Below are positions 22,766 to 36,585 of a DNA stretch of 64,000 bases, in pieces. The notes under the pieces are model-generated. The model was given only the letters and a program-made list of their open reading frames with translations, did not search any database and was not told the DNA's origin. The stretch spans positions 1-64,000 of the forward strand of contig NW_023501120.1 of NCBI RefSeq assembly GCF_014066305.1, written 5' to 3'. Positions within the stretch are counted from its first letter, which is position 1. Each line of letters begins with the position of its first letter. Made by a program: the position numbers and the translations under genes. This stretch comes from Letharia columbiana (Eukaryota; Ascomycota; Lecanoromycetes; Lecanorales; Parmeliaceae).

Positions 22766-23021
22766 TTTATGAAGCCTGACGATGGTTTTTGGTGATGATG
22801 CAAATCTTTGCGTGACTGTCAAGTGGCAAATTTAGAGCACGCGCTAATGGAAGATCATTCTCTTACGCTTTGCAAATACTTCTCTCCGCTCTCTGAACAA
22901 TCGTCATCATCATTATCATCATCTCAAGTCTCGTAGAATATCCAATTGAGCATAATTTACATATTGAAGACTTGACGATACACATATATCAGACATTCAA
23001 ATCGTGAGTCAACTCCGCAAG
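22766..23021. promoter_or_regulatory. Shared divergent promoter region, AAA ATPase / Spo11-like
   Basis: 256 bp between the two start codons, relatively AT-rich, with a CATCATCATTATCATCATC tract around 22905-22923. It must contain both core promoters. Bidirectional use is inferred from layout only. Confidence 0.5.
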
Positions 23022-24732
23022 ATGTCCAATAATTACTTGTCTTTAGATTGGCGGAATGGACCTCCTCCAAAGGAGATTGTTCATCGCCTCGAGCAGGTCT
23101 TTACAGATGTTGATGATGAGACCAAGTCTGGGACGACTTTACGCCTAAGTCAGTCTACAGCAAAGAAAGCATACTCTGTGGTGGAGAAGAATGGCCATCC
23201 CATCGTGATGCGCCATGACAATTCAGTACGTTTCTCATCTTGTTTGATTGATGCTATAGAGGCTTTGTCTCCGTACTCGTCCAGAGTTGACTTGGTAATA
23301 GAGCCACAAAGCATACAATGGTCAAGTTAAGTTCTGGAGTGAGGCATATACTATAGCTGTTTCGCTAGTGGATATGCAGGCACAGGAGCAAATGCTCAAG
23401 ATCAGGTTCATCCAGTACAGAGAGGTAGGTTGTCGCTCATCTGACCCCTCGATGTTACCCCATAGCGACTTGGTCTTCCGCTTTGTAAGATCACACACTA
23501 AAAATGTACTACAGGTGTTCCCAAACACTTCGATGACATTGGATCAAGTAAAGAGAATACTTACCGATCTTGCTTTGACCATTAAAGTGCACCCTCTTGC
23601 GCTCGGCTTTCTTGCAGAAGACAGAGGCAAGTTTTATCTTCCAGAAGGCACCTTGATTGATGCTACAGTAGTATCAAATATCATTGCTTACCACAAGGCC
23701 GATGTGTCGGCTGAGTTTGCTAAGAAGAAAACCTTCAAGCATGAGCAGGGTTCTTCGACAAGCATTCCTCAGCTGGTGGAGAGATTGAAGGTTAGGATCC
23801 AAAACAAGCGCAGCGTTCGCGCAGTGATCATCACCGAGCATGCAAATTTGAGTAGCCTGCTTATGGATGATCAATTTGATGTGAACAACTGCATTGTGAT
23901 AACCCTCTCGGGTTACCCTGGGTATTCAACTTGCGAGTGGATTCACATGCTATCCATAGATCCCTTGCTTCAGCATCTCCCCTGGCTTATGCTTATTGAT
24001 CACGATTTCCAGGGCTTCCATATCTTTTCCAAAGTGAAATATGGCTGTCGAAGCAGCGCCTGGGTGAGCGAGATTTCGGTTTGCTCGCAGCTTCAATGCA
24101 TCGGCCCCTTCAGAGATGATCTTACGCAGTCACCTGCTTTGCACCGTCCTGATTGGGAAGCTCAGCACAGAGCCGATTATCCTCGAAAGGATGATAGCGC
24201 TGTGGCCAAAGCTGCCGACGAATGGGAGGCTCGGTGTGATCGAAAAATTATGCGGAAGTTTACTGCTGCCTCGGCGGTGGATAAATCACTGTATAAGTCT
24301 TTTGAGCGGACCGGATGGCTGCAATACGAGCCTGGTCTAAAAGGGGAGCTGAGAACAATGCTCAAACAGCCAAGCGTAAGTGTTGTCGTTGATCGAGTCA
24401 CAAAGTGTGCTACGCTAATACTTGTACAGAAATTTCGCCTGGCCGATCTGACCCAAGTCAGCACTCGCTACTTGCAGACTTTTCTCGAGACGAAGATCGA
24501 GGAGAAAAGTCCCGCGAAGACAGCGAAAGCGGCCGTCAGAGTGGAGGTTCGGGTCCCGGCGCGACGCTCTCCAGTTGGAGAAAGGTTCAAGCAAATTCCC
24601 AGTCAGATCCAGGACTCGGGCTCTGTGTCGTTGGCGAAGGCGGCGGTTGAAGATAGTGCTTCAGCCGAGCCTGAGCTGACAGAAACTCAGCTTGAAGCGC
24701 TTGTGAGCGATCCCGTTGCCGACATGATATGA
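23022..24732 (+). CDS. Diverged Spo11 / topoisomerase VI subunit A-like protein
   Basis: Four exons: 23022-23225, 23302-23424, 23515-24375 and 24430-24732, giving 496 aa. The start is the ATG at 23022; an upstream GTG is not used as a start in fungi. Residues about 78-155 match the winged-helix 5Y-CAP region, with Tyr107 in IRFIQYRE as the likely nucleophile followed by a VKRILTDLALTIKV segment as in Spo11. Residues about 210-290 match a Toprim fold: Glu217 in ITEHANL, a GYP turn, then the D-x-D acidic pair (D271, D273) in LIDHDFQG, and KYG. Spo11 makes meiotic double-strand breaks through a Tyr-DNA link. Several normally fixed residues differ (DADPxG reads DHDFQG; GKGYP reads LSGYP). It may be a rapidly evolving Spo11 or a paralogue. 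The fold call is good; catalytic competence is uncertain. Confidence 0.75.
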
Positions 24733-27700
24733 TCTCTTGGACAATGTTCTTGGAGATCTCACGTCTGAAGCATCCGTTGTTCATGTGCTGGCATCAAAGG
24801 TCAATGCACCTATGCCGAAAGTCCTGTTCTTGTACATTTTATACAGCTGTTTCAATTGCAATGAAATCAGACCATTCTTAATGTGTACCGTGAAAGATGT
24901 AATCAGGATAAGACCATCAAGATATATACCCAACAGGAAATTCGTTAAGGTTTCGTAGCGGGAAAAATTAAGAATGAAAGTAGAAAAGACTACCTAGATA
25001 GCATAGAGACGCGAAGAGATTCCATCCTGAACTATCTACTTATATCTATCTCTTAGCCCTAACGATAGGGCGCAGCCGCTTTGCAGCGCAAAACGACCCG
25101 GATAGTCTTCTTAGTTCCACCATTCGATTAGACATCCCGAGGCCCAGGCGCTAGCCGTCTGGCGAAGCGGTCTGCAGTGCGAGTCGGCCCAGCTCCACTG
25201 CGTACTACGAAGAATCGGAGGAGTGCATTTTATGGCCTCAAACGAGGGCATTCCAACGCGCCGCTCGCGAAGGAAACTCGTTCAGATTCAATGGGGAAAA
25301 AAATCGGGAAAGAAAGAAAGAAAGACGAGACAGCGTAGAGTCGCGGAGAGGTTTGCCTTTGGCTATCCACCCGTCCCTACCTCTTTCCCTCGACCCTCGA
25401 CCCTATATAATATAGATACAGGAAAGAAAGGGTAAGTTTTACCGCTGATTTCACATGAGGAATTCAAAAAAAAATTGTGGGACTTGGTTCGGGTTCGATC
25501 GAGTTAGTGTTGGGGGGAGATTATAGCGTACGAACTGTGGGAGGCAGCTTAGAGACAGCTAGATGCCTTGGGTGACATAACGTCAGAAGCACCGCATGCA
25601 GTCGGGTCAGGCTTTTATGGGGTGATAGAAGCTCGTTGCCCCTCTACCTGATTTCTTATCAAGAGGAGATACGATTACACGAAAGAGGTTACTGACCTTA
25701 GCTTACAGGCTGTTTATAATCTTAGATATTCATCTGGTTAGCTTATACCAAGCATTCTAAGCAGTCAGCAATCAATCAATCAATTAATGTTATAGTTACA
25801 TGTCAGGTATAGGCAGGTAGCTTGCAGTCAGATGTATCCATCTCATCGTAGTAGTCCTATCATATGCTGCCGTAGCAGCAGCAGCCAGCTCCATCTCTCT
25901 GCATGCCCTCATACATACAGTCACCCCCGTAGGGCACAGACACAATGCTCCAGCAGCCACAGAGCAGACAGCACGCACCTCACACCCCACACCACACATA
26001 TCCGCGCACAGCACCCAGCCCGGGGCTGTATGTAGACTCCACCCCCTCCTTGCACCGCATCCTCCCTCGCTGACAGCTCTTAGACAAGATTGCTAGGCGC
26101 ACAGTAGATCCAGGCTCCGCGAGCCTGGAAAGGGGTAAACGCATTGGCGGCCGCCCTCCTCTGACTGCTCGCAGTTATCCCGGCATCATTCGTCTATACA
26201 CTCCCCTAGACTGCAGCAAGCAAGGGTCTGATATAGCTGTCGACCTACTTTTTAGTTATCCCCCATACTGTGGTAGGTAGTCAATATCCTTATACTTGCA
26301 GGCAGTCTTCGAAGAGTTGTAGTTGCTCGCGAGGGAAGTGAACCCCAGAGGAACTCCTTGCTGATGCGTCGGGTGAGGCGATTGTGCGAATCGCGGCTTC
26401 CATACATTGCGCTTGCTCGGACTACACTTAGTCCCGAGTAGCGCCAGGTTCCTAGTAGAATTCGGACTGGCTTCTGACGGCGTTTCTAAGAAGTGGCGGG
26501 CTTGGGGGCGTAAGTCGGGCGACCGCCTGCTGCAGCAACCGGAGGCGGAGTGCTGGGGCGATTAGTGTTGCGTGCAGTGGAGGGACCAGGTGGCGTTCGG
26601 ATCAGTGTCCTCGTAGCCACGGGGGTGGTAGTCAGGCCAGTCATCTTCAGAACGATTGCCTATAAAGCCTCTTCCCTCCGCACCACTGCCTATAGCGTTT
26701 ATGTCAGAATGGTTATCCTAGGCAAATGGATTCTTCTAGGTTTCATCTCCACGTGCGGCGCTTGCAGTGTCGTACTCGTCTTCAGTATCCTCGACGGTGA
26801 TATAGTAACTGCTGTTCACTGCATCCGGCCCCCAGTCAGCAATCAAGATCCTTATCAGCGCTCAGAGCTACTCACATTTGCCCTTCTCTTTTATATCCGT
26901 CTCGAACGCGTGCGGGGAGCCAGGATCCGCAAAGAGATTCCAGGTCTGCTCGCTCGTTTGCTTTCAAGCAGCTTGCAGTGCAAGCTGTCCAGGCCCATCC
27001 AGCTTCTCGAGAATCTCCTTAACCTTGTTCACCTGCTACCACGTTGGAACTTCAGGACCCTAAATGTAAGCATTGCGTCTGCTCTTCGAAGCACCTTCCC
27101 GGGCCATTGATTGGAGTAAAAGATGCCATAGTTAAAGGTGACATAGAGCGAGGGAAACTGCTTGCAGCCGATTGTAGGGATGAAGATAGTAAAGGAGCGT
27201 AGTGTAGGACTAGGTGTGGCAATGTATGAGTTAGGGCTAGGCGCTTGCTAGATATACTACGTATCTAGCGTGTAGGTAAGTTCGTGCTTGACAAACGATC
27301 ATCCCTTTCCCTGTGTTCTGATAAGTACGCGCTAGCAGGGGTCAAATATAGGGCTTATCATTGGTCACATCTGGCTTGCCCGCGCCCCTGAGTAAGCAAG
27401 TCCTTGAGCCGCAGTGAGCCGCAGTGATTGGACCAAATGATAATCCCATACATTCAACCCTGCCAGCGTGTACCCATTAAGCACAGGGAGAGGGGTAGGG
27501 TACGGTTTGTAAAAGTCTTAATCACCGAGGTTTCCGGCTCGGCTGGTTCAAAAACACTCTGTAGTTAATCTCCTAATAGTTATCAAATGGAGGTAACACA
27601 CCCTTATAATACATACCTTAGGCTACCTACGCGAAAACTTCCGATAGGTAGACCATTTGTGGCGGGCTAAGTCGGTGAAATGACTTTTGGGGACGTGGGT

Positions 27701-28200
27701 AGGTAGTTAGAATACTAGGGCGGTTAAAAGGTATCTTAGTTAATCTCCTTGTTATCGTAAAGTTATAATCCACCTGAAAATTATATGTACATTAGGATTC
27801 TCGAAAGTCTGTTAATACCCTGTTTCGAAAGTGAACTTCTGTCGATACTTAAGGTATCTTTTGCTTAATGGGGTAGCGCAGTCTAAGACTAGTGGTTCTT
27901 ATTGAATTTCTTGTTATCGTAACATTTAGGTTGTAATCTATAATCTACGCCTAGATCTGCTTCAGGACTTACGTGTCTTAGCACATTCACGGCGGTCTTC
28001 ATATTTACCGTATATCGCAGTATATGCTTCCTTTTCTGTCATCATTGTCTTCGCGACACACCATTAAAAGACTTGGTCTAACACGGTCCCCACATTAGAT
28101 CGCGCTCGCAACAGGCCGTATTCCCTAATGCCGGTGCTGATAACAAGCCTTCTTAGCGGGCAGGTTGGAGCCTCGCGGAGAATTACGACATGGTTCGAAT
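24733..28200. other. Gene-poor stretch of about 3.5 kb
   Basis: No gene assembled. The 186-codon plus frame at 26550-27110 has no motif and reads like chance. Around 27565, 27738 and 27902 there are three related phrases (TTAATCTCC / TTGTTATCGTAA-like, followed by TATAATC) spaced 164-173 bp apart, which may be worn tandem copies. A direct GAGCCGCAGT duplication lies at about 27407-27426. Confidence 0.4.
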
Positions 28201-28296
28201 GATTCCAATTGTTTCGGTTCGAAGGATGGCAATTGCTCTGGTTCGAAGGATTTCAGTTGCGCTGGCTCAAAGGATTTCAATTGCTCCGGCTCGGAG
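28201..28296 (+). repeat. 24-bp tandem repeat, four units
   Basis: Units at 28201, 28225, 28249 and 28273 of the form GATTTCAATTGCTCTGGTTCGAAG. The period is in frame: read forward it encodes DFNCSGSK-like octads, read in reverse it encodes QLKSFEPE-like octads. No surrounding gene was recognised. Confidence 0.85.
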
Positions 28297-30782
<2,486 letters not shown>

Positions 30783-31040
30783 ATAGTGTTTAATATCTAC
30801 ATATAGAGCTCGCACGTACATGTTCATCCGGGGAAGCTGCCTTGTTATTGGAACAGGCTTTTCATCCAACCATACTGTGTCTAATGAAGAAAGAACAAGC
30901 GTATAACACTCGAGAAGCTCAACATCACGACAACGGCATCCGACGTCATGGATCCGTAGGTGCCCACTGAACATCCAGCCTTTGACTCCGCAGCGCCTTT
31001 GCTGGCCCACCTAGTTCCCGGGTTGGGTGCGCCTCGCTCG

Positions 31041-32392
31041 TCAAAAATTATCGGCCTCATCATAATGCTGCTCAACAGTCTGCCCCTTCAGGATCCCCCT
31101 TGATACCTGCGGCACATCGCCACTGGGCATTCTCACCGCATGTGTCGTTAGACTGCCATGCCCTAGCGTTCCATTCTCCTCGTCTAACCTCGCAAAACCC
31201 GCAGCGTTGCTAACGTCCGTTGATGGACTGAATCCTGGTCTCGAACTTAAATGACTAAGCCCAATGGCGGCACCGGAGCGCGAATTTGTGTTTTTGGAGT
31301 TGAAAACGTGGGTGGATTTAATCGTGAAAAGGCCAAAGCGGGAGAGAAGAGGCCGGAGCGTAGGCAAGCAGGCGCAGATTATGCCAACGGATTGCTCCAC
31401 TACGGTCCAGATTACGGCGGTCGTAATGGTATACTCGAAATCGTCGAAGTTTGCCAGGTTGAAGGCCCAGACGCGAACAATGGAAGCAACACAAGCGCTG
31501 TGGGTCGAACGATATGTCAGCTTAGTTCACTTCTGTCTGATATTTTCAAAAGCGGGGGACAACGGACGTAAGAGGATACATACAGTGTACCGAGCAGGAA
31601 TACGCCAGAGAGAGTAATTTTCGACCTGGTATCCAAGTTCAACCGCCAGACCATCATCATCGGCAATACCAGAATCGAGAAGTCGATAAGGAGGTTCGCA
31701 ACTCCATTCCATCGGTAGAAAGCGTCTTGGTCAATGCAACTGCCTCCTTTTATCGCTTTATCCCAATAGTATGCGATCGGACTGCACTCAAATACTGCGA
31801 CAAGAGTGTCTGCAACAAAGTAGGCAAGCACTATCAGCCACATGACCGCCAATATCGACCGAAACCATCGAACCACACCGAAAAGCCGGTAGTATAGGAG
31901 GATGAGAGATGTCTTGATGGCGCAGGCAGTGGCGAAGTATAGGATTTGGAGGGCTAATTGAGACTTTTCGGGCAGGAACGTCAGATGGAAAATCTCTGTA
32001 CAGTTCTAGGCCAGTAGCTGGGCTTACTTTGAAAAAGATGATAAGGTCGCCCTCGGTAACAGGACCGCCATATGCCTGAGTATGACGGCCAAAGTTGCAA
32101 ATCCGGATTGGGACCCAGTAACAGACGCAGAGCCCGAAGTCCAGAATCTGAGGCACTGTAAGGCCAGGAGCTTGTCTCTGAGAGTAACTGTGCGGGACGA
32201 TTTCGTATATCTCACCAGCGCAAGGACAATGGTATAGTCATCCCACCAGAAGGTCGCGGCCGAGATCCTCCTGGCAGCGAACCGTGCTACGACAGCAATG
32301 GTCTGCAGAACTGCCAATGTAATTGTGGCAGCGTAAAGGCCTGGCACGCGAGTCTGGTCATAGACATTGCTGTTGCTGCCATCGCCAGACAT
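31041..32392 (-). CDS. Fungal rhodopsin-like (Pth11-related) seven-helix membrane protein 1
   Basis: Four exons: 32392-32216, 32147-32028, 31963-31584 and 31497-31041, giving 377 aa; all phases join and introns are 64-86 nt with good branch sites. It begins with a short extracellular N-terminus, then hydrophobic segments around PGLYAATITLAVLQTIAVVA, ALILDFGLCVCYW, LALQILYFATACAIKTSLIL, ILAVMWLIVLAYFVADTLVA, ANLLIDFSILVLPMMMVW, ITLSGVFLLGTLACVAS and AVIWTVVEQSVGIICACLP. The WWDDYTI motif after helix 1, YY.RLF after helix 3 and EQSVGIICACLP in helix 7 are typical of the large fungal rhodopsin/SAT4-type family that includes Pth11-like receptors. The tail is Ser/Thr-rich and cytosolic. The ligand is unknown. 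Confidence 0.88.
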
Positions 32393-32521
32393 TATGCCCC
32401 GGATGCTGTCGTCGCAAGTTTCTGTGGGGAAAGAAGGGCAGCTTCGACGGAAGGCATACCGTAATGGCCTAAAAGGGGCACCAAAGTCAAAGCCTCATGC
32501 TCATGACGGACTGTGCATGTT

Positions 32522-32812
32522 CTAGGAACGGCCAGGGGAAGCCGGGAAGGGAAAGTCAATTCCGTTGGCGTTGCAGTCTAAGTAAGTTCGAATGTTGGAC
32601 ACTTGGAGATCCAAATTATGGTCGCTTGTGAGCCTCGCACTCACCCCACCATTACGATTACTACCACTAGGGTGAGAGCTTGGAGGGAGGGTAATCTTGA
32701 CCGAGCCGATGATAAATCCAGCGATATCATTTGTCCTTTTTCTTAGTCGATTTTCAAGTTCAACCTCAAATTTCCTACCTAGATCCTTGAGGTTCGTCGC
32801 AGTAGCAATCAT
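32522..32812 (-). CDS. Small hypothetical ORF
   Basis: An ATG frame of 96 aa with a charged helical N-terminus (EVELENRLRKR) and no signal peptide or known motif. It lies between the two seven-helix genes. Support is only openness and composition; it may be a chance frame. Confidence 0.2.
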   Translation of the reverse strand: MIATATNLKDLGRKFEVELENRLRKRTNDIAGFIIGSVKITLPPSSHPSGSNRNGGVSARLTSDHNLDLQVSNIRTYLDCNANGIDFPFPASPGRS

Positions 32813-33497
32813 TAATGTTTACTAGCAGCTAAAAGGCGCTTCTTATACACTTTTCATTTCCACTAGTCAACCTTCCTTTGATCTAAGAATCATTCAATAC
32901 TCAAGCCGGTTTTTTTTTAACAGCAATAATACCTGTGACACAACTTTCTATACCAAACCTGTAGCACTTGATCGCGTGAACAAGTCTTACAGCAGGATCA
33001 TCCCTGAAGATCTAGCCAAAAGAAAGTTATCAGAGCATGAATAGGTTCGGGTGATCTTCGGCCGACCCAACATTAAAACCACTTGATTACGATATCTTGC
33101 TTCTCATCAAATACACAGTAAGCTACCAGACACCGCCGCACGGGCGCTAAGGAGTCCGAGAGGGGATCCCTGCTGATGCTACGATCTTTCTGACTCTGAT
33201 TCTTATTATGTAAGTCTCAAAGTCATATCATAGAGACTATCTATTTCACAAATGTTTCGACAATTGAATTCTACTCAACACATTGTTCTTCGAGATCAAC
33301 GAGAAAATAGATGACATCTCCAAATCTCGCTTCAAGGTTGAGATGGTCGGGGTTTTTCGAAGAAACCTTTCAAATTCACACGAGCTTCCCCACCCCGTTG
33401 CGCAGCGTAAACCGTAAATTATTATCGAGTGAACGCCAGATTAGAATACACAAACTCTGTCTTTCACAACACTGTCAACATACTAGGTATGCTTCAT

Positions 33498-34744
33498 TTA
33501 AGCATCACCCTGACTGCCGCTTAGGAACTTGTAGTTAGCGAATTTGTAATCCCCATCCGCTTCTGAGCCAAGTTTACTCGATCTAATAAATGTTCGCATG
33601 CCAGACATTGTAGCTGAAGGGACTGTTGGAAGATCGTTCAGGTCATGATTACCATCAGACAGCTTATCCCGGTTTCTCAGTCTTGCCACCGTCGAGGAAT
33701 ACCATGGTCTGACTTTCTTGGATCCGGCTCTCCGGTCGCTCGAGGCGAAGACTGAGCGAAAAGCACAAACAGACACCATACACACGGCAACACACGCCTC
33801 GACCTCAAGCCAAAAATACTCCCAGCTTTGAAGGATGTTGGCATGAGTGTGAGTACCGGAAAATCGCACACACGCAACGGTTATCATGCAGGTGCTGAGA
33901 CAGAGGAAGGCTCCAATACCCGACTTCTGACCCGGCTTCATTCTCACCTTCCAGATAATGTACACCGGGATACTGACTACTGCAAGCAGCCATACTCAAT
34001 TAGCCTTGCCTTGTGTCATGAAGCAGATTTACACATACTTAGGATGTCAGTCAGAACGTCGAGTGCTATCGCGAATCCAATAATGAAAGCCAGTCTTTGG
34101 GAGCTCGAGCCTGTCAGACATTGCACTACATATCAATCAATATTATCTGAGAGTCTCTGAGATCGACACCACCACTCACAAGTATCATCACTAGATCCTA
34201 AGCAACCGAGGAAATTACAGGCAACACAATACACAAACGCAAGTATGTTTGTTGCGACGACCACTCTCCAATACAGAAGCAATCTCGGTAGGCGGTCGGT
34301 TAAGGGGCGAAAGAAGCATAAAAACGAGAATTTTACCGCAAAGATGGTGAGCCAAGCCAAAGATGCCCGAAGATATTGGACTTTCCGGTATCCTGAGACC
34401 ACTGCACCCAAATCCACGCTCGCTGGTGATACTGTCGATCCTTCCCGCAATTGGCCACTCAGAATAGCCGTTGCGGTATATGTAGTCGATGTGTAATAGA
34501 GAACAGTCGCAAACAGTGCAGTGAGTGCCAAGCAGGCGATGAACAAGAACGCATCGTCTGCGAACAGCCTCCGGTGAAACTTAATTCGGATTGCTGTTCG
34601 CGCGGAGGCCGTGATTATCGCCACGGCGAAAAGGAGCCCAGTCGTTGTCTGTTTGACATCAGTTTCTCTTACAGTACAGAAGCTTTGACACGCGCAAATG
34701 ACCTCTACATCCACTCTTGGGTAAATCTGTCTGGCGTTCGCCAT
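33498..34744 (-). CDS. Fungal rhodopsin-like (Pth11-related) seven-helix membrane protein 2
   Basis: Proposed exons 34744-34709, 34648-34180, 34125-34039 and 33979-33498, giving 357 aa. The first intron (60 nt) is inferred, because its removal joins MANARQIYPRVD to the first helix TGLLFAVAIITASAR; it is a multiple of three, so read-through is also possible. Helices follow around DDAFLFIACLALTALFATVL, ASLAWLTIFAVKFSFLCFF, VVVATNILAFVYCVACNFLG, LAFIIGFAIALDVLTDILI, IGAFLCLSTCMITVACVR and EVEACVAVCMVSVCAF. The DD motif after helix 1, the Cys-rich loop CQCLTGSSSQR and the SIPVYIIWKVRMKPGQK loop are typical of the fungal rhodopsin-like family. It runs in the same direction as membrane protein 1 but is only distantly similar, so it is not a recent tandem copy. 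Confidence 0.82.
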
Positions 34745-36585
34745 CTTGGTGCTGCCAAGAATCAATTGGTGATGGTTCCGACTCAAAATATTCCCAGTCT
34801 GACTGTGTCGATCTGGCTCAAGCTTTTCCGAAGCAAAGTTTTCAGCTAAAGAAAAATCGATTTTAAGACTCATGCTCTTGAGGCGCATGCTGAGGACTAC
34901 GTCAGGATCTCCAGGTGGTGTATTGCTCTTAAGATTCATTGGATGCGCTGCTCCTGGCCTTGGCAATCCTTCAGCATGTTCGGTATCCTATCGATCTCCG
35001 AGCCGAACATTCCCGGAGTTCTCCGTGTCCTGCTTATGCTGAGGAACCCGGATGAGGGAGATACGCAAGTAGGGCGACATCTCGCCGGTGACTGCAGTTC
35101 TGGAAATACTCTGTGGTACCATCGAATCTTTCCACATTCTGCCATCACCTTTGCACCACGTGGTCTGCGATTGCGACAGAGAGCATCACATAGATAGGCA
35201 GGAGATAAAATACAGGAGTAGAAACCGATAACGTCGCGTTCATTCTCGGTATACGATCGTCGAGCTACGGGGTCAAAACATAAGGGGCTAAGATCCTCAC
35301 GCCAGCATCAGCAGTATCGACAAAACCTCACCGGAGAGCTGCCGCACTCCTACCTCATCTATCCAGATTGTGCGCGTTACTAATACGCCGCTCCTCGATG
35401 GGACGAACGGCGAAACTCTCCTTCTGTCAAGCGAGGTCTTGCTTCAACGATGACGCTATCTTTTTACCAGCGGCATCCCTGGATCCTCCATGCAAAGATT
35501 TGCGACTGCATAGCACGCAACGGCATTTGTTCAACTCTATCAACTCCCGACGATTTGTGACTCTTCCCATTCTTGGAAAAGACTAGGTCGTGTCTTACTT
35601 TCTTATCCGCACCCACCGCATCCTCCACAGCCGCCTCCATCACCCCCTGAACAGTCCCCGGCAGTATCTCCGGATGCAGCGCCCACCCCCGCCGCAAGCG
35701 CGAATGTAGATCTGGGGTGGCGGAGGACCTTGACGGTCCGGACCATTAATAGCGCTAGATGTTTCCCACTCTGCCTTCAGCGTTGACAGCCATTACAGAT
35801 TTCCCCGGTATTCCAAACTGGCACAGACTTCTGTCAGCATCATCACTCAAGCTCGGCGCCGAGTGTCGGGCTATGGTCGAATGGGCCAGGTCGAGGATCC
35901 TCTCCTTTACGATTTCCACCATGAATGGCAAACTACCGAATCATACCACATTGGGCCATGAATCAGTAATTAGGGGTATGATTCGGTAAGGATTCATTGT
36001 TTTGGGGTATGAATCGGTATTTAGCCCGCCGAGTGTCTCTCGGGACACCATTACACTTAAGACCTGCAAAGCTTTCTGACCACAGTGTGCATCTGTCTCT
36101 CGTCCTGATACTGGTGGGGATGCTTTACAGCCTGGTTGGCATTGGTGTTAGGTGCTCAAATGTGCATGGTCCCTTGAGGTTCTCCCCCAGGCTTTCCATG
36201 CTCTACCGGTGATGTAATTGGATGTTTCCAAATACGCGCAGTCATCTCAGAACACCAGGTCCTCATATCTGGATCTAGATAATGAGTATCTGAAATAGAT
36301 AGGAAGGTTGTGTTGTCCCAAAGAACGTAGAGATGATGACTGTGCAGTCGATGAACTTCAAAAAATGCGAGGGCAGGGCGCATTTCGACCACACACAAGC
36401 TTGCTTCATCCTACAAAGCTTTAGTCCCAGGTTAGTAGCCGGGGCCGCGAAATTTTGACCGTTCTTCTTCGCGCAATCACCGCTTGGAACGTGACTCTCG
36501 ATATTTGTGAGCCTCGTTTTTCATTTCAAGGAGCATAGTACTTCTATCCCAGGTAGGATTTTCAAGTCCCATGAAATGTAGCTAG
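34745..36585. other. Intergenic, with a small unassigned coding-like frame and a repeat cluster
   Basis: At 35600-35697 the minus strand has a protein-like phrase (WALHPEILPGTVQGVMEAAVEDAVGADKK) followed by a GTAAGA donor, which could be one exon of a lost gene; I cannot name the family. The rest shows only the inverted-repeat cluster at 35934-36019. Confidence 0.35.
35934..36019. repeat. 14-bp inverted repeat plus a third near-copy
   Basis: TACCGAATCATACC at 35934-35947 is perfectly complementary to GGTATGATTCGGTA at 35975-35988. A one-mismatch direct copy, GGTATGAATCGGTA, is at 36006-36019, and a weaker one (CCATGAATCAGTA) at about 35957. This could be a binding-site array or a hairpin element; there is no known match. 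Confidence 0.7.

Noticed and set aside
22766..22822. N-terminal extension of the AAA ATPase
   Set aside because: The frame is open to 22822 but begins with TTG; fungal genes use ATG, so the start at 22765 was taken.
23004..23021. N-terminal extension of the Spo11-like protein
   Set aside because: The longer frame begins with GTG; the ATG at 23022 is the credible start.
23466..23514. Micro-exon between two short introns in the Spo11-like gene
   Set aside because: It would need a 30-nt intron and a 19-nt exon that breaks the frame; a single 90-nt intron gives the reading that aligns with Spo11.
26550..27110. 186-codon plus-strand open frame
   Set aside because: It opens just after a stop in gene-poor DNA. 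The composition is not protein-like across its length, and there is no motif, signal peptide or splice partner.
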